The notes beneath the pieces were generated by a model. It had not been told where the DNA came from, ran no database searches, and saw only the letters and a program-made list of their open reading frames with translations. From NCBI RefSeq assembly GCF_019802085.1, contig NZ_JAHVHV010000001.1:1428874-1492873 (forward strand): a stretch of DNA of 64,000 bases, written 5' to 3'. The stretch comes from Ferrimonas balearica (GTDB lineage Bacteria > Pseudomonadota > Gammaproteobacteria > Enterobacterales > Shewanellaceae). Positions 1 to 8,581 of this stretch are shown piece by piece (positions within the stretch are counted from its first letter, which is position 1; each line of letters opens with the position of its first letter). A program made the translations under genes and the position numbers.

Positions 1-1569
1 AAGGTGAGCGGCAATGATGAGGGGCCGCCGGCCTGGCAGGCCAAGGCCCGAGGGCTCATCACCTGGCTGCTGAACAATCGCAAAACCGCCCTGGTGGTGA
101 TCTTCGTCAGCCTGGTGGTCACCGGAGTGCTGAGCACCAAGGTGATGCTCAACTTTATGCCCGGCTCCGACCGGGCGATCACCTTTGTCGATTATTGGCT
201 GCCCCAGGGGGGCAGCATCCGCCAGACCGCCGAGGACATGGCCGAGATCGAAGCCTGGCTGTTGGAGCAGCCGGAGGTGCGAAACATCGCCAGCTTTATC
301 GGCGGCGGTGCCCCTCGGTTTACCGTGACCTACGAGCCGGAGCCCAATGACCCCGCCTACGGCCAGATTCTGGTGAACCTCAACAGTTTTGAAGAGATCC
401 CGGCACTGCGCCGACGGGGCGATGCCTTTTTGAAGGCGCGCTTCCCCCAGGCCGAACCGCGCTTTCGCCCCCTCAAGCTGGCCACGGTGGACAAGTTCAA
501 TATCGAGGCGCGCTTCAGCGGGCCCAATCCTACGGTGCTGCGGGAGTTGGCGGCGTCCGCCAAGGCGATCATGGCCGCTCACCCCCACCTCAAGTACGTG
601 CGCGACGACTGGCGTCAGCCCAGCAAGGTGCTGGTGCCCCTGTTCAACCAGGACCGGGCCCGGCTCTCCGGGGTGACCCGCAACGACGTCAACATGGCCC
701 TGGCCCGCGCCACCGACGGTTTGCCGGTGACCACGCTCTACTACGGTCGAGACCGCCTGGCGGTGCTGTTTCGGGATCTGGAGAGTCAGCGCGACGACTT
801 CAGCACCCTGCTGACCCTGCCGGTTCCCCCCCTGCTGGGCGCCCATGTGGTGCCCCTGGGTCAGGTGGTGGATGGCTTCAAGTTGGCGTTTGAGGAGGGT
901 CAGATCTGGCGGCGTAACCGGCTTCGGACCATGACGGTGCAGGCGGACGTGGAGGGGATGTCCGCTTCCAGCGCCCGTAAGGCGATCGCCGAGGAGATCG
1001 AGGCGATCCCCCTGCCGGCGGGCTACGCCTTCGAGTGGGGTGGCGAGTTCTACGACGAGAACCGCTCCATCACCGACATCTTTGCCCAACTGCCCAAGGC
1101 GGGGATCTTCATGCTGATCCTGATGGTGGCGATGTTCAATGGCCTGCGCCAGCCGCTGGTGATCATCCTCACCATTCCCCTGGCCATGGTGGGGGTGGTG
1201 CCCATTCTGATCCTCGCCGGAAAGCCCTTCGGCTTTATGGCCCTGGTGGGGGTGATCGCCCTGGCGGGGATGATCATCAAAAACGGCATCGTGCTGATGG
1301 ACCAAATCAACCTGGAGATCGCCAGCGGTCGCAACCCCTTCGACGCCCTGGTGGAGTCGGCGGTCAACCGCACCATGGCGATCAGCATGGCGGCCCTGAC
1401 CACGGTGCTGGGGATGATCCCCCTGTGGTGGGACCCGCTGTTTGGCCCCATGGCCGCCACCATCATCGGCGGCCTCACCCTGGCCACCTTCCTCACCTTG
1501 CTGATCATGCCCATCTACTACGCCATCCTCTACAGGGTGCCGCCACAGCAGGAGGCCGCCCATGCGTAA
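1..1569 (+). CDS. RND (HAE1-type) multidrug efflux permease, 3' part
   Basis: The reading frame is open from the first base, so the N-terminal half lies outside the window; about 522 residues remain of a protein usually near 1,030 aa. What is seen is the second half of an inner-membrane, proton-driven drug exporter: a transmembrane helix at the start of repeat two (ALVVIFVSLVVTGV), a large periplasmic porter domain, then the closing helix bundle with the family signature GMIIKNGIVLMDQINLE. The downstream gene overlaps by 8 bp and encodes the matching outer-membrane channel, so this is the tail of an efflux operon. It is clearly homologous to the pump at 59535-62624 (compare KVMLNFMPGSDRA with the equivalent KNAFFPPSNTP), so two paralogous pumps bracket the window. 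The substrate cannot be read from the sequence. Confidence 0.93.
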   Translation, partial: KVSGNDEGPPAWQAKARGLITWLLNNRKTALVVIFVSLVVTGVLSTKVMLNFMPGSDRAITFVDYWLPQGGSIRQTAEDMAEIEAWLLEQPEVRNIASFIGGGAPRFTVTYEPEPNDPAYGQILVNLNSFEEIPALRRRGDAFLKARFPQAEPRFRPLKLATVDKFNIEARFSGPNPTVLRELAASAKAIMAAHPHLKYVRDDWRQPSKVLVPLFNQDRARLSGVTRNDVNMALARATDGLPVTTLYYGRDRLAVLFRDLESQRDDFSTLLTLPVPPLLGAHVVPLGQVVDGFKLAFEEGQIWRRNRLRTMTVQADVEGMSASSARKAIAEEIEAIPLPAGYAFEWGGEFYDENRSITDIFAQLPKAGIFMLILMVAMFNGLRQPLVIILTIPLAMVGVVPILILAGKPFGFMALVGVIALAGMIIKNGIVLMDQINLEIASGRNPFDALVESAVNRTMAISMAALTTVLGMIPLWWDPLFGPMAATIIGGLTLATFLTLLIMPIYYAILYRVPPQQEAAHA

Positions 1570-3028
1570 GCTGCCCTTTTTGATCCTGGGGTTCTTGGTG
1601 GGCTGCTCTGCCGGCCCCGACTACGACGCCCCCGAGGCCCCCGACTGGCAACCGGAGCAGTGGCAGGCCCAGGGGGGCACCGCCGCGGCTCAGGCCGATC
1701 TCGACTGGTGGCGCCAGTTCGATGACCCCATGCTCGACCGCCTGGTGGAGCAGGCGATAACGGACAACCTCAGCATTCTTGCCGCCCAGGAGCGGGTCAA
1801 ACTGGCCCAGAGCTACCGTGAGGCGGTCTCCGCCACCAGCCTGCCCCAGGTCAGCCTGGGTGCCGGCTACGCCGCCGGCCAGCTCAGTGAGCAGGGCCCC
1901 ATAGGCGGCCCTCTGCTCAACCCCAGTGTGGGCGGCCAACCTCTGGGCTTTCCCCTGGCGGATCGCCAATTGGACGCCACCTTCCTGGGCCTCGGCGTAG
2001 CCTGGGAGCCAGACCTGTTCGGTAAGACCGCCAGCATGATCGAGGCCTCCGACGCCCGGGCCGAGCAGGTGGCGATCATCGCCGACGGCACCCGGTTGAT
2101 GGTGGTGGGGGGCGTGGTCAGCAACTACCTGCAGCTGCGCAGTGCCCAGAGTCAAAAAGCGCTGCTCCGTGCCCAGCTTGAAGACCTTAACCAGATCAAA
2201 CCCCGGGTGGAGAGCCTTCAGAAACATGGCCTCACCTCCAGCATCGAATCGGATCAGATCGACGCCCAGGTGGCGGCGGTGAGCGCGCTGCTCACCCAGC
2301 TGGATACCGTGTTCGAGGTTCACGGCCGGCGCCTGGCCATCCTGTTGAGCCTGCCCTCCTCCAGTTTGTTGGAGGAGCTCAGCACGGTGCAACCGATGCC
2401 CCAGATCACCGACGTCATCCCGGTGGGCCTGCCCTCGGAGCTGCTGCAGCGGCGCCCCGACATCCGTTTGGCAGAGCGGCAGATGAAGGTGGCCAATGCC
2501 GAGCTGGGGGTGGCCATTGCCAACCGCTACCCCAGTTTCTACCTCACCGGCGCCCCCGGGGTGGTCTCCAGCGACTTCAGCGATCTGTTCAGCAGCGGCA
2601 GCACCGCCTGGAGCTTCGGTGCCGGGATGAACTGGGCGTTGTTCGACGGGGGATTGCGCGAAGCGATGCAGGCGGTGGCCGAATCCCAGGTGAACATTGC
2701 GGCACTGGATTATCAGCGCACCCTGCTCAGCGCCTTCTCCGAGGTGGAAACCCTGCTCAGTGCCTACGGCTACAGCAGCCAGAACCTGGCGGCGTTGACT
2801 CGCTCTCGAGACCAGGTGGCCAGAGCGGTACAGCGCACCGGTAGCCTGGTGGACTCCGGCCTGGCGGGTACCGTGGACCTGCTCAAGGCCCAGGCGTCGC
2901 TGCACCAGGCCAATGGCGCCCTGCTGCTGGCCCAAAGCCAGCACGCCCAGCTGGTGGTGGCGATCTACAAATCCCTGGGGGGAAGCTGGTCAGAGACCCA
3001 GGCACAGGGCGCAAACCCGACCGGATAG
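1562..3028 (+). CDS. Outer-membrane efflux channel lipoprotein (TolC/NodT family)
   Basis: This 488-aa protein starts inside the last codons of the RND permease (8-bp overlap), showing translational coupling. The N-terminus is a lipoprotein signal with the lipobox LVGC, followed by the typical GPDY start of NodT-type channels. Two homologous outer-membrane efflux repeats follow (roughly residues 60-250 and 270-470), with the usual hallmark LLQRRPDIRLAERQ in the middle. Members trimerise to form the exit duct of tripartite RND pumps. The adaptor gene presumably lies upstream of the window. Length is normal for the family. Identification of the family is secure; partner assignment rests on adjacency. 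Confidence 0.93.
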   Translation: MRKLPFLILGFLVGCSAGPDYDAPEAPDWQPEQWQAQGGTAAAQADLDWWRQFDDPMLDRLVEQAITDNLSILAAQERVKLAQSYREAVSATSLPQVSLGAGYAAGQLSEQGPIGGPLLNPSVGGQPLGFPLADRQLDATFLGLGVAWEPDLFGKTASMIEASDARAEQVAIIADGTRLMVVGGVVSNYLQLRSAQSQKALLRAQLEDLNQIKPRVESLQKHGLTSSIESDQIDAQVAAVSALLTQLDTVFEVHGRRLAILLSLPSSSLLEELSTVQPMPQITDVIPVGLPSELLQRRPDIRLAERQMKVANAELGVAIANRYPSFYLTGAPGVVSSDFSDLFSSGSTAWSFGAGMNWALFDGGLREAMQAVAESQVNIAALDYQRTLLSAFSEVETLLSAYGYSSQNLAALTRSRDQVARAVQRTGSLVDSGLAGTVDLLKAQASLHQANGALLLAQSQHAQLVVAIYKSLGGSWSETQAQGANPTG

Positions 3029-3035
3029 CCCCGGC

Positions 3036-3281
3036 TCAACGGGCCCGCCACCAGAGCCGGGCCAGGGCCACGGCGGCGCCGGTCAGGGCAAAGCTGGGGG
3101 CCGTAGGGCCAAACCAGCTTAAGAAGGTGTCACGGACAAAGCCCCAGTGGGTGCCCGAGGGGGTGCGAAAGATCCCGCCAGGGTTCTCTGCCCAGTCCCA
3201 GGCGGCCATGCCGCCGGCCAACAGCGCCGCGGCGATGACGCCCAGAGCCCCACCCCAGAGTGCCCCTTTAAGCCATGGCAT
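3036..3281 (-). CDS. Small two-helix membrane protein, unknown function
   Basis: 81 aa from the ATG at 3281 (a TTG at 3296 would overlap the upstream stop by 4 bp). Two hydrophobic segments are visible (GALWGGALGVIAAALLAGGMAAW and a C-terminal FALTGAAVALARLWW), separated by a polar loop, and it ends with basic residues. I do not recognise the family. It follows the nuclease-like gene at 3293-4150 on the same strand with almost no gap, so the two are probably co-transcribed. It converges with the efflux operon, whose stop lies 7 bp away. Confidence 0.6.
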   Translation of the reverse strand: MPWLKGALWGGALGVIAAALLAGGMAAWDWAENPGGIFRTPSGTHWGFVRDTFLSWFGPTAPSFALTGAAVALARLWWRAR

Positions 3282-3292
3282 CCTGGTGGCCC

Positions 3293-4150
3293 TCAATAGA
3301 CTTCGATGCCAAAGGCCAGCAGACGACGGGGCAGCACCTCGTCGAGGCTGGTCAAATCGTCCTGGTGCAGCTGGATCAGCCGCAGCCCCAGTTGACGGTA
3401 GAGGGCCTGACGTTCGGCCAGGGTGGCCTCATCCAGCCCCTCCACGTAGTCGATGTAGATAGCGCCGCGGGGCAGGAAAAAGCTGCAGTAGGTTTCATTC
3501 TCCTGACCCAGGGTTTGGCGCACCGGCCGCTCGTAGGCGTGGGCCAGCCCGGCCAGGTAGAGCCAGTTGTCCAGGGTCAGCTCCGCCACCGAGCGCACGT
3601 AGTGGCCATCCAGGGTGCGGTACTTGGCGTCGAACTTGGCCCGGAAACTGGCGATGGAGCCGTGGGTGGACTCCTTGTCGGCGTCCTGCCCCAGGGCCTG
3701 GGCCAGGGCGCGCTTGAACATCGGCTCCCGTCGCAGCCCCTCGGGCCAGAGGCTGTAGGGGGCGCCGGTGCGCTTGTCCGCCTGCTGGATCCCGCCGGCG
3801 GCCAGGCCGCTGTCGGTCACCCGCCACCCCTTGGGGGCCGGGGCCACATAGCCAATTTCGTGCAGCAGCCCGAGCAGGCTCTCCCGCCCAAGGCCGGTCT
3901 GCTCCGACAGCTTGCTGACACTGAGCAGCCCCTCGGCACTGGGCAGAGCCATCTGCTCGGGCCAGACCACGTACTCGCCAAACTTCTCGCTGTGGGTGGT
4001 GCGCCCCCCCGCCAGACGCCCCTGCTCGGTCAGGCACCAGCGCTGGGCTTCACGCACCAGGTACCCGGCCCGGGCCAGGCGGTCAAACAGGGTTTTGGCG
4101 GGCAGCCCCAGCTTCTTGGCCAGGGCGGTGGTGGAGAGGGGTTTGGCCAT
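3293..4150 (-). CDS. Tandem winged-helix protein with a degenerate PD-(D/E)XK nuclease-like C-terminus
   Basis: 285 aa from the ATG at 4150; the open frame extends upstream but the homologous-looking protein begins at MAKPLSTTALAKKLGL. Two similar helix-turn-helix units can be seen at about residues 5-65 (LSTTALAKKLGLPAKTLFDRL) and 75-140 (LLSVSKLSEQTGLGRESLLGLL). Each is followed by a Trp-rich wing and an aromatic-W-P-E motif. The C-terminal 100 residues have the pattern of helicase-associated PD-(D/E)XK nucleases: SVAELTLDNWLYLAGLAHAYE, then FFLPRGAIYIDYVEG, then YRQLGLRLIQL and a final leucine-rich helix. The usual acidic PDF motif appears as SFF, so catalysis may be lost. The fold call is my pattern reading and is not certain. 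Role unknown; a DNA-binding function is likely. Confidence 0.6.
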   Translation of the reverse strand: MAKPLSTTALAKKLGLPAKTLFDRLARAGYLVREAQRWCLTEQGRLAGGRTTHSEKFGEYVVWPEQMALPSAEGLLSVSKLSEQTGLGRESLLGLLHEIGYVAPAPKGWRVTDSGLAAGGIQQADKRTGAPYSLWPEGLRREPMFKRALAQALGQDADKESTHGSIASFRAKFDAKYRTLDGHYVRSVAELTLDNWLYLAGLAHAYERPVRQTLGQENETYCSFFLPRGAIYIDYVEGLDEATLAERQALYRQLGLRLIQLHQDDLTSLDEVLPRRLLAFGIEVY

Positions 4151-4207
4151 CTCGGCCTCCGGATCATCGCGTATGGCATCCAGAGTATCAGCAAGAAAAA
4201 GCAAAGG

Positions 4208-4245
4208 CGAACGGGGACTTAGTGATATTCGACTGCCCCCGTTCG
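4208..4245. repeat. 9-bp inverted repeat in the divergent promoter region
   Basis: CGAACGGGG (4208-4216) and CCCCGTTCG (4237-4245) are perfect complements separated by 20 bp. They sit between the divergent genes starting at 4150 (minus) and 4388 (plus). The spacing fits a dimer-binding operator better than a terminator (no T-tract). The LysR regulator encoded at 4388 is a possible binder, by position only. Confidence 0.45.
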
Positions 4246-4387
4246 AGTCCAAATCCCGGATCTCGACCGCCCCATTCCCCCCTGCCCGGCTCGGCGGCGT
4301 CAAACCGGCGCACGGGTTGGCAGTCGGGGCGCCGGCTTTTACACTCTCAGGAGATAAGACTCTGATCTTTAACCGAACAGGAGCCCC

Positions 4388-5293
4388 ATGAACATCGAGC
4401 ACCTCAAGCTGTTTGTGCGCCTGGCCAGCACCCACAACATCAGTTCGGCGGGCCAGGAGCTGGGGCTCTCCCCCGCGGTGGCCAGTGCCCACATCAGCAA
4501 GCTGGAGGCGGGGCTGGGGGTGCGCCTGGTGCACCGAACTACCCGAAAAGTCTCCCTGACCGAGGAGGGAGAGGCCTTTCTGCCCCACGCCGAAGCGGTG
4601 CTGGCCAGCGTTGAGAGCGCCCGGGCCTCGGTGGGGGTGGGCCAGGCCAGCCCTCAGGGGACCTTGAGGATCACCGCGCCGGCCTCCTTTGGCCGCATGC
4701 ACCTGGTGCCGGCCATCGCCGGTTTCCTCGCCCGTTACCCGGATCTCAAGGTGGATTGCCGCTTCAGCGACACCGTGGTGGACTTGGTGGAGGGGGGCTT
4801 CGACATCGCCATTCGTGACGCCCAGCTCAAGGACTCCTCCCTGGTGGCCCGCAAACTGGCCTCGGATCGCCGCGTGGTGGTGGCCGCCCCGGCCTATCTC
4901 GAAGCCCACGGCACCCCAACCACCCCCGAGGCACTCAGCGATCACGCCTGTTTGAACCTGATTGGCCTGGAGAGCTGGGTGTTCGACACCCCCCAGGGGG
5001 AGCTCAGCATCAAGACCCAGGGGCCCTTTCGCAGCGACAACGGGGATGCGGTGCGAGACGCCTGCATCGATGGGCTGGGGATCGCCATCGCCTCAACCTG
5101 GAGCGTCTATCAAGCCCTGGAGCAGGGCCAGCTGGTGACCATTCTGGACGACTGCCCGCTGGTCTCCGACACCGCCATCTGGGCGGTCTACCCCAGCTCC
5201 CGATTGCTGGCCCCCCGGGTGCGCGCCTTTATCGACCACTTCGCCGAATACTACGGCACACCCCCCTACTGGGACCGAGCGCTGATGGCCTGA
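4388..5293 (+). CDS. LysR-family transcriptional regulator
   Basis: 301 aa, normal for the family. The N-terminal winged helix covers residues 1-60 (MNIEHLKLFVRLASTHNISS, then SPAVASAHISKLEAGLGVRLVHR), followed by the linker helix and a periplasmic-binding-protein-like effector domain from about residue 90. The sequence RLVHRTTRKVSLTEEG places it in the CrgA/DmlR-like branch. The gene is divergent from 3293-4150 and converges with the dehydrogenase at 5297-6097, with 3 bp between stops. Regulated targets cannot be read from the sequence; autoregulation and control of a neighbour are typical of LysR proteins. Confidence 0.93.
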   Translation: MNIEHLKLFVRLASTHNISSAGQELGLSPAVASAHISKLEAGLGVRLVHRTTRKVSLTEEGEAFLPHAEAVLASVESARASVGVGQASPQGTLRITAPASFGRMHLVPAIAGFLARYPDLKVDCRFSDTVVDLVEGGFDIAIRDAQLKDSSLVARKLASDRRVVVAAPAYLEAHGTPTTPEALSDHACLNLIGLESWVFDTPQGELSIKTQGPFRSDNGDAVRDACIDGLGIAIASTWSVYQALEQGQLVTILDDCPLVSDTAIWAVYPSSRLLAPRVRAFIDHFAEYYGTPPYWDRALMA

Positions 5294-5296
5294 GCC

Positions 5297-6097
5297 TCAG
5301 CGCCCCGCCAGCAGCGCTTCGATGGCGGAGACCACCGCCGCGCTTTTGGCGCTGTCCAAGGCATCGGCGTGGGGCGGGCCGAAACGCCCGGCATCGTTAT
5401 CAAAGTACTGGCCCGAGGCGTTAGCAAACTCCTCCGACAGCGCCGCCCGCACCAGAATGTCCGCGCCGATGTTGAGATCGCCACCGGCCACGCCGAACGC
5501 TTCGTTCACCATCTTGCTGCCCAGAAGCGACGCGGGGTTGACCGCCACGATGATGGGATCCTTGGGGCCCAGGTTCAGCCCCAGCTGACGGGACCACATG
5601 GTCAGGGCCAGCTTGCTCTGGGCATAGGCGGCGCCATCGGACAGCGCTTTTTTCCCGTTCAACGCGTCCAGATCCACACTGGATTGGGCCGCCGAGGAGA
5701 GGTTCACCACCCGTCCGCTGCCGTCCATCACACTCTTTAGGTGGCGCGCCAGCAGGTAGGGCGCCAGGGTATTGACCACAAAGCGCAGCTCCAGGTCCTC
5801 TTCGGTGACCGGCTCACTGGCGTTGAACACCCCGGCGTTGTTGATCAGCACATCCAAGTGGTCATGCCGGGCCTTGACCGCCTCGGCCAGGGCCACCGCC
5901 TCCGACAATCGGGAGAGATCCGCCCGGTAGGTCTCCACCGGTTGGCCCCCCAGTCCATTCAGCTGCTCCGCCACGCTTTCCAGCTTGGCCGGGTTGCGGC
6001 CATGAACCAGCACCTTGTGGCCCTGGGCCACCAGCATCTTGGCGGTCGCCAGGCCGATGCCGTCGGTGGCGCCGGTGATAAGAAGGGTTTTGGACAT
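5297..6097 (-). CDS. Short-chain dehydrogenase/reductase (SDR)
   Basis: 266 aa. The classical SDR motifs are all present: the cofactor glycine motif TGATDGIG near the N-terminus (residues 8-15), NNAG around residue 87, the catalytic Ser in LSSAAQS, and YAQSK as the YxxxK motif. Arg/His after the first strand (HGRNPAKL) suggests NADP(H) preference, which is inference. It is a soluble oxidoreductase of unknown substrate. It lies tail-to-tail with the LysR gene, which is a plausible but unproven regulator. Confidence 0.92.
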   Translation of the reverse strand: MSKTLLITGATDGIGLATAKMLVAQGHKVLVHGRNPAKLESVAEQLNGLGGQPVETYRADLSRLSEAVALAEAVKARHDHLDVLINNAGVFNASEPVTEEDLELRFVVNTLAPYLLARHLKSVMDGSGRVVNLSSAAQSSVDLDALNGKKALSDGAAYAQSKLALTMWSRQLGLNLGPKDPIIVAVNPASLLGSKMVNEAFGVAGGDLNIGADILVRAALSEEFANASGQYFDNDAGRFGPPHADALDSAKSAAVVSAIEALLAGR

Positions 6098-6234
6098 GGT
6101 GAGGGTGCTCCTAAGCGTTGGCCGGCCCGATGGCCGCGCGGTTATGACTCAGGCTAGCAGCCTATCGCCCACAGTGGGCCAGACCAAGGGGCGGCAGCGG
6201 GAAACAGTTTCAGGGAAATGCAGAGAATCCCGCC

Positions 6235-6447
6235 CTAAGCGCTGGGCTCGGTGGGACGGTCGGCTTTAAGGGCGAGGGCCGCCAGGTAGACCAGCCCAAG
6301 GGGTGGGATCACCGCCAGCAACAGGCCCACCAGCGCAACCAGTCTCGGGGTTTGGGTTTTGCGTCGGCCCAGATAGTAACTGAGCACACCGCACAGCGGC
6401 ATCCAAAGCAGCACCAGCTGCCCCATCAAAGTGGCGTTAAAGTCCAT
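6235..6447 (-). CDS. Small two-helix membrane protein, unknown function
   Basis: 70 aa if started at the ATG at 6447, which has AAGG six bases upstream; an ATG at 6453 adds two residues but leaves no spacing to the ribosome site. Two hydrophobic segments (LVLLWMPLCGVLSYYLG and LVALVGLLLAVIPPLGLVYLAALAL) flank a basic loop RRKTQTPR. The family is not recognised. It stands alone between the SDR gene and the ABC exporter cluster. Confidence 0.55.
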   Translation of the reverse strand: MDFNATLMGQLVLLWMPLCGVLSYYLGRRKTQTPRLVALVGLLLAVIPPLGLVYLAALALKADRPTEPSA

Positions 6448-6508
6448 CTTCATCCTTGAAGGTTTGGCGAAACGGCCAAGTTAACCGATTGATTTAGCAG
6501 CTGCAAAC

Positions 6509-7654
6509 TCAATCCAGCCGCTTTTTAAAGCGCAGCGAGGCCACCACCAGCCCCACCAGGGTAAAGGCCAGCAGCCAGAGGGCGTCGGCCCGAAGATCCA
6601 TCAGGGTCGCATCCCGCAGCACCACCCCGCGCACCGCGCGCATAAAGTGGGTGGCGGGCAGCGCCTCGGCAATCCACTGGGCGGCCCGGGGCATCCCCTC
6701 GTAGGGGAACATAAAGCCGGAGAGCAGAATGGAGGGCAGCAGCACGAACACCGTCATCTGCATCGCCTGCAGCTGATTGCTGGCCAGAGTGGAGATCACC
6801 AGCCCCAGGGAGAGGCTGGCGGCGATAAAGAGCCCGGTGATCCCCGCCAGGTGGGCCAGGCTGCCGTTGATGGGCACGTGGAACACCCAGTGGCCCAGCC
6901 CCAGGATGATCGCCACCTGGACAAAGCCGATAAAGACGTAGGGGATGATCTTGCCCAGCATCAGCTCCATGGAACGCACCGGGGTGTTGATCAGCATCTC
7001 CATATTGCCCCGCTCCCGCTCCCGGACGATGGCGGCGCTGGTGAACATGATCATGGTCATGGTGAGGATCACCCCCACCAGACCGGGAACGATGTTGACC
7101 GCGGTGCGCTGCTCGGGGTTGAAGTAGAGGGTCACCTCGAAGGTGGGCACGGCGCGGTTGGCGGGCTGACGGAATAGCTCCTTGAGCGGCATGGTGCGCA
7201 GCCCCTTGATGGCGGCAGCGATCATGGTGTCCGAGCCGTCCACCACCCAGTGGGCGACGGGCCGACTGGTCTCCTCGTCGGAAGAGGCCGGGCTGCCCAG
7301 CCCCACGCTCTGGTGGCGCACCAGGCGCTGGCTGAGATCCGCCGGGATGATGAGCGCCGCGCGCACACGGGAGTCGATGATCGCCTCCTCCGCTTCGGCC
7401 ACCGTGGCGAAACGTTCGGTAAAGCGCACCACCTGGGTGGCGTCGATGGTTTGCAGCAACACCCGGGACAGCGCGGTGTTGCTCTGATCCACCACCGCCA
7501 CCGGGATGTGGCGGATGTTGGTATTGATGGCGAAACCAAAAAGCATCAGCTGGATAAGGGGGATCATCACCACCATGCCGAAGGTCATGCGGTCGCGACT
7601 CAGCTGAGTCAGCTCCTTGGCGAACACCGCCAGAATGCGTCGCAGGCTGTTCAT
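6509..7654 (-). CDS. ABC-2 type exporter permease (YbhS/YhhJ-like)
   Basis: 381 aa from the ATG at 7654, which overlaps the stop of the ATPase gene as ATGA. A first transmembrane helix (residues 25-45) is followed by a large extracytoplasmic domain, then five helices from about residue 180 containing the ABC-2 membrane signature (FTSAAIVRERERGNMEMLINTP and LSGFMFPYEGMPRAAQWIAEALP). These features identify the YbhS/YbhR/YhhJ family. With the ATPase and HlyD-like adaptor upstream it forms a three-gene exporter. Enterobacterial Ybh operons carry two permeases; only one is present here, so it presumably homodimerises. Confidence 0.93.
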   Translation of the reverse strand: MNSLRRILAVFAKELTQLSRDRMTFGMVVMIPLIQLMLFGFAINTNIRHIPVAVVDQSNTALSRVLLQTIDATQVVRFTERFATVAEAEEAIIDSRVRAALIIPADLSQRLVRHQSVGLGSPASSDEETSRPVAHWVVDGSDTMIAAAIKGLRTMPLKELFRQPANRAVPTFEVTLYFNPEQRTAVNIVPGLVGVILTMTMIMFTSAAIVRERERGNMEMLINTPVRSMELMLGKIIPYVFIGFVQVAIILGLGHWVFHVPINGSLAHLAGITGLFIAASLSLGLVISTLASNQLQAMQMTVFVLLPSILLSGFMFPYEGMPRAAQWIAEALPATHFMRAVRGVVLRDATLMDLRADALWLLAFTLVGLVVASLRFKKRLD

Positions 7655-8577
7655 TGCCGGCCCCTCCCGGTGCAGGTGACGAAGACGTCCTCCAGGCTGG
7701 GGCGCACCCGCTCGATGGCCTGAGCGCCCTGAAGCTCTGGCCGCTGGGCCAGCCACTGCTCCGGTACGGCCACCGCGTCGGTGACCAGCACCCGCAACCG
7801 GGCCCCCAACTGGGCGGCGGAGACCACCTCCGGCAGGGCCACCAGCTGCTGCTTGACCCGCCGCAGTTGGGGCGCTTCCACCTCCACCACCTGGGCGCCC
7901 ATCTGGGCCATCAGATCCTCCGGGGCGCCGTCCGCCCGCTTCTCCCCCGCTTCCAGAATCGCCAGCCGATGGCAACGCTCGGCCTCGTCCATGTAGTGGG
8001 TGGAGACCAGGATGCTGGTGCCGGCGTCGCACAGGTCGAACAGCTGCTCCCAGAAATCCCGCCGGTTCTCCGGGTCCACCGCCGAGGTGGGCTCATCGAG
8101 AAACAGCAGCCTGGGTTTGTGCAAGGTGGCCGCCGCCAGGGCCAGGCGCTGGCGTTGGCCGCCGCTCATGCTGCCGGCCCGCTGAGCGGCGCGCTCATCC
8201 AGCCCGTAGATGCCCATCAGCTCGCGGATCCGGGCCCGGCTCTCCCGAAAGCCCAGGCTGTAGATCCGCGCCACGAATTGCAGGTTCTCCTGCACCGTGA
8301 GATCCTCATACAAAGAGAACTTCTGGGTCATGTAACCGATCTGGCGCTTCAGGGCCTCCGCTTCGCCCGGCAGAGCGTGGCCAAGCACGGATACGGTGCC
8401 CTCTGAGGGGGTCAGCAGCCCGGTGAGCATGCGGATGGTGGTGGTTTTGCCGCAGCCGTTGGGGCCCAAAAAGCCGTAGATGGTGCCGGCGGCCACCTGA
8501 AGATCCACCCTGGACACGGCGGTCAAGGTGCCAAAGCGTCGGGTCAGGCCCTGGGCCTCGATCGCCCACTCGCTCAT
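7651..8577 (-). CDS. ABC exporter ATPase (YbhF-like)
   Basis: 308 aa with one complete nucleotide-binding domain: Walker A GPNGCGKTT (about residues 38-46), Q-loop YMTQKFSLYEDLTV, signature MSGGQRQR, Walker B LLFLDEPTS and the H-loop STHYMDEAERC. The last 90 residues form an extra domain typical of drug/LPS-type ABC-2 exporters. E. coli YbhF has two such domains in one chain; this protein has one. The gene starts 4 bp after the adaptor gene and overlaps the permease gene by 4 bp, a tight operon. Confidence 0.94.
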   Translation of the reverse strand: MSEWAIEAQGLTRRFGTLTAVSRVDLQVAAGTIYGFLGPNGCGKTTTIRMLTGLLTPSEGTVSVLGHALPGEAEALKRQIGYMTQKFSLYEDLTVQENLQFVARIYSLGFRESRARIRELMGIYGLDERAAQRAGSMSGGQRQRLALAAATLHKPRLLFLDEPTSAVDPENRRDFWEQLFDLCDAGTSILVSTHYMDEAERCHRLAILEAGEKRADGAPEDLMAQMGAQVVEVEAPQLRRVKQQLVALPEVVSAAQLGARLRVLVTDAVAVPEQWLAQRPELQGAQAIERVRPSLEDVFVTCTGRGRQ

Positions 8578-8581
8578 CGCC

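Noticed and set aside
4236-4275. GTTCGAGTCC looked like a tRNA T-loop
   Set aside because: The T-stem does not pair and no acceptor, anticodon or D arms can be drawn; treated as part of an inverted repeat region.
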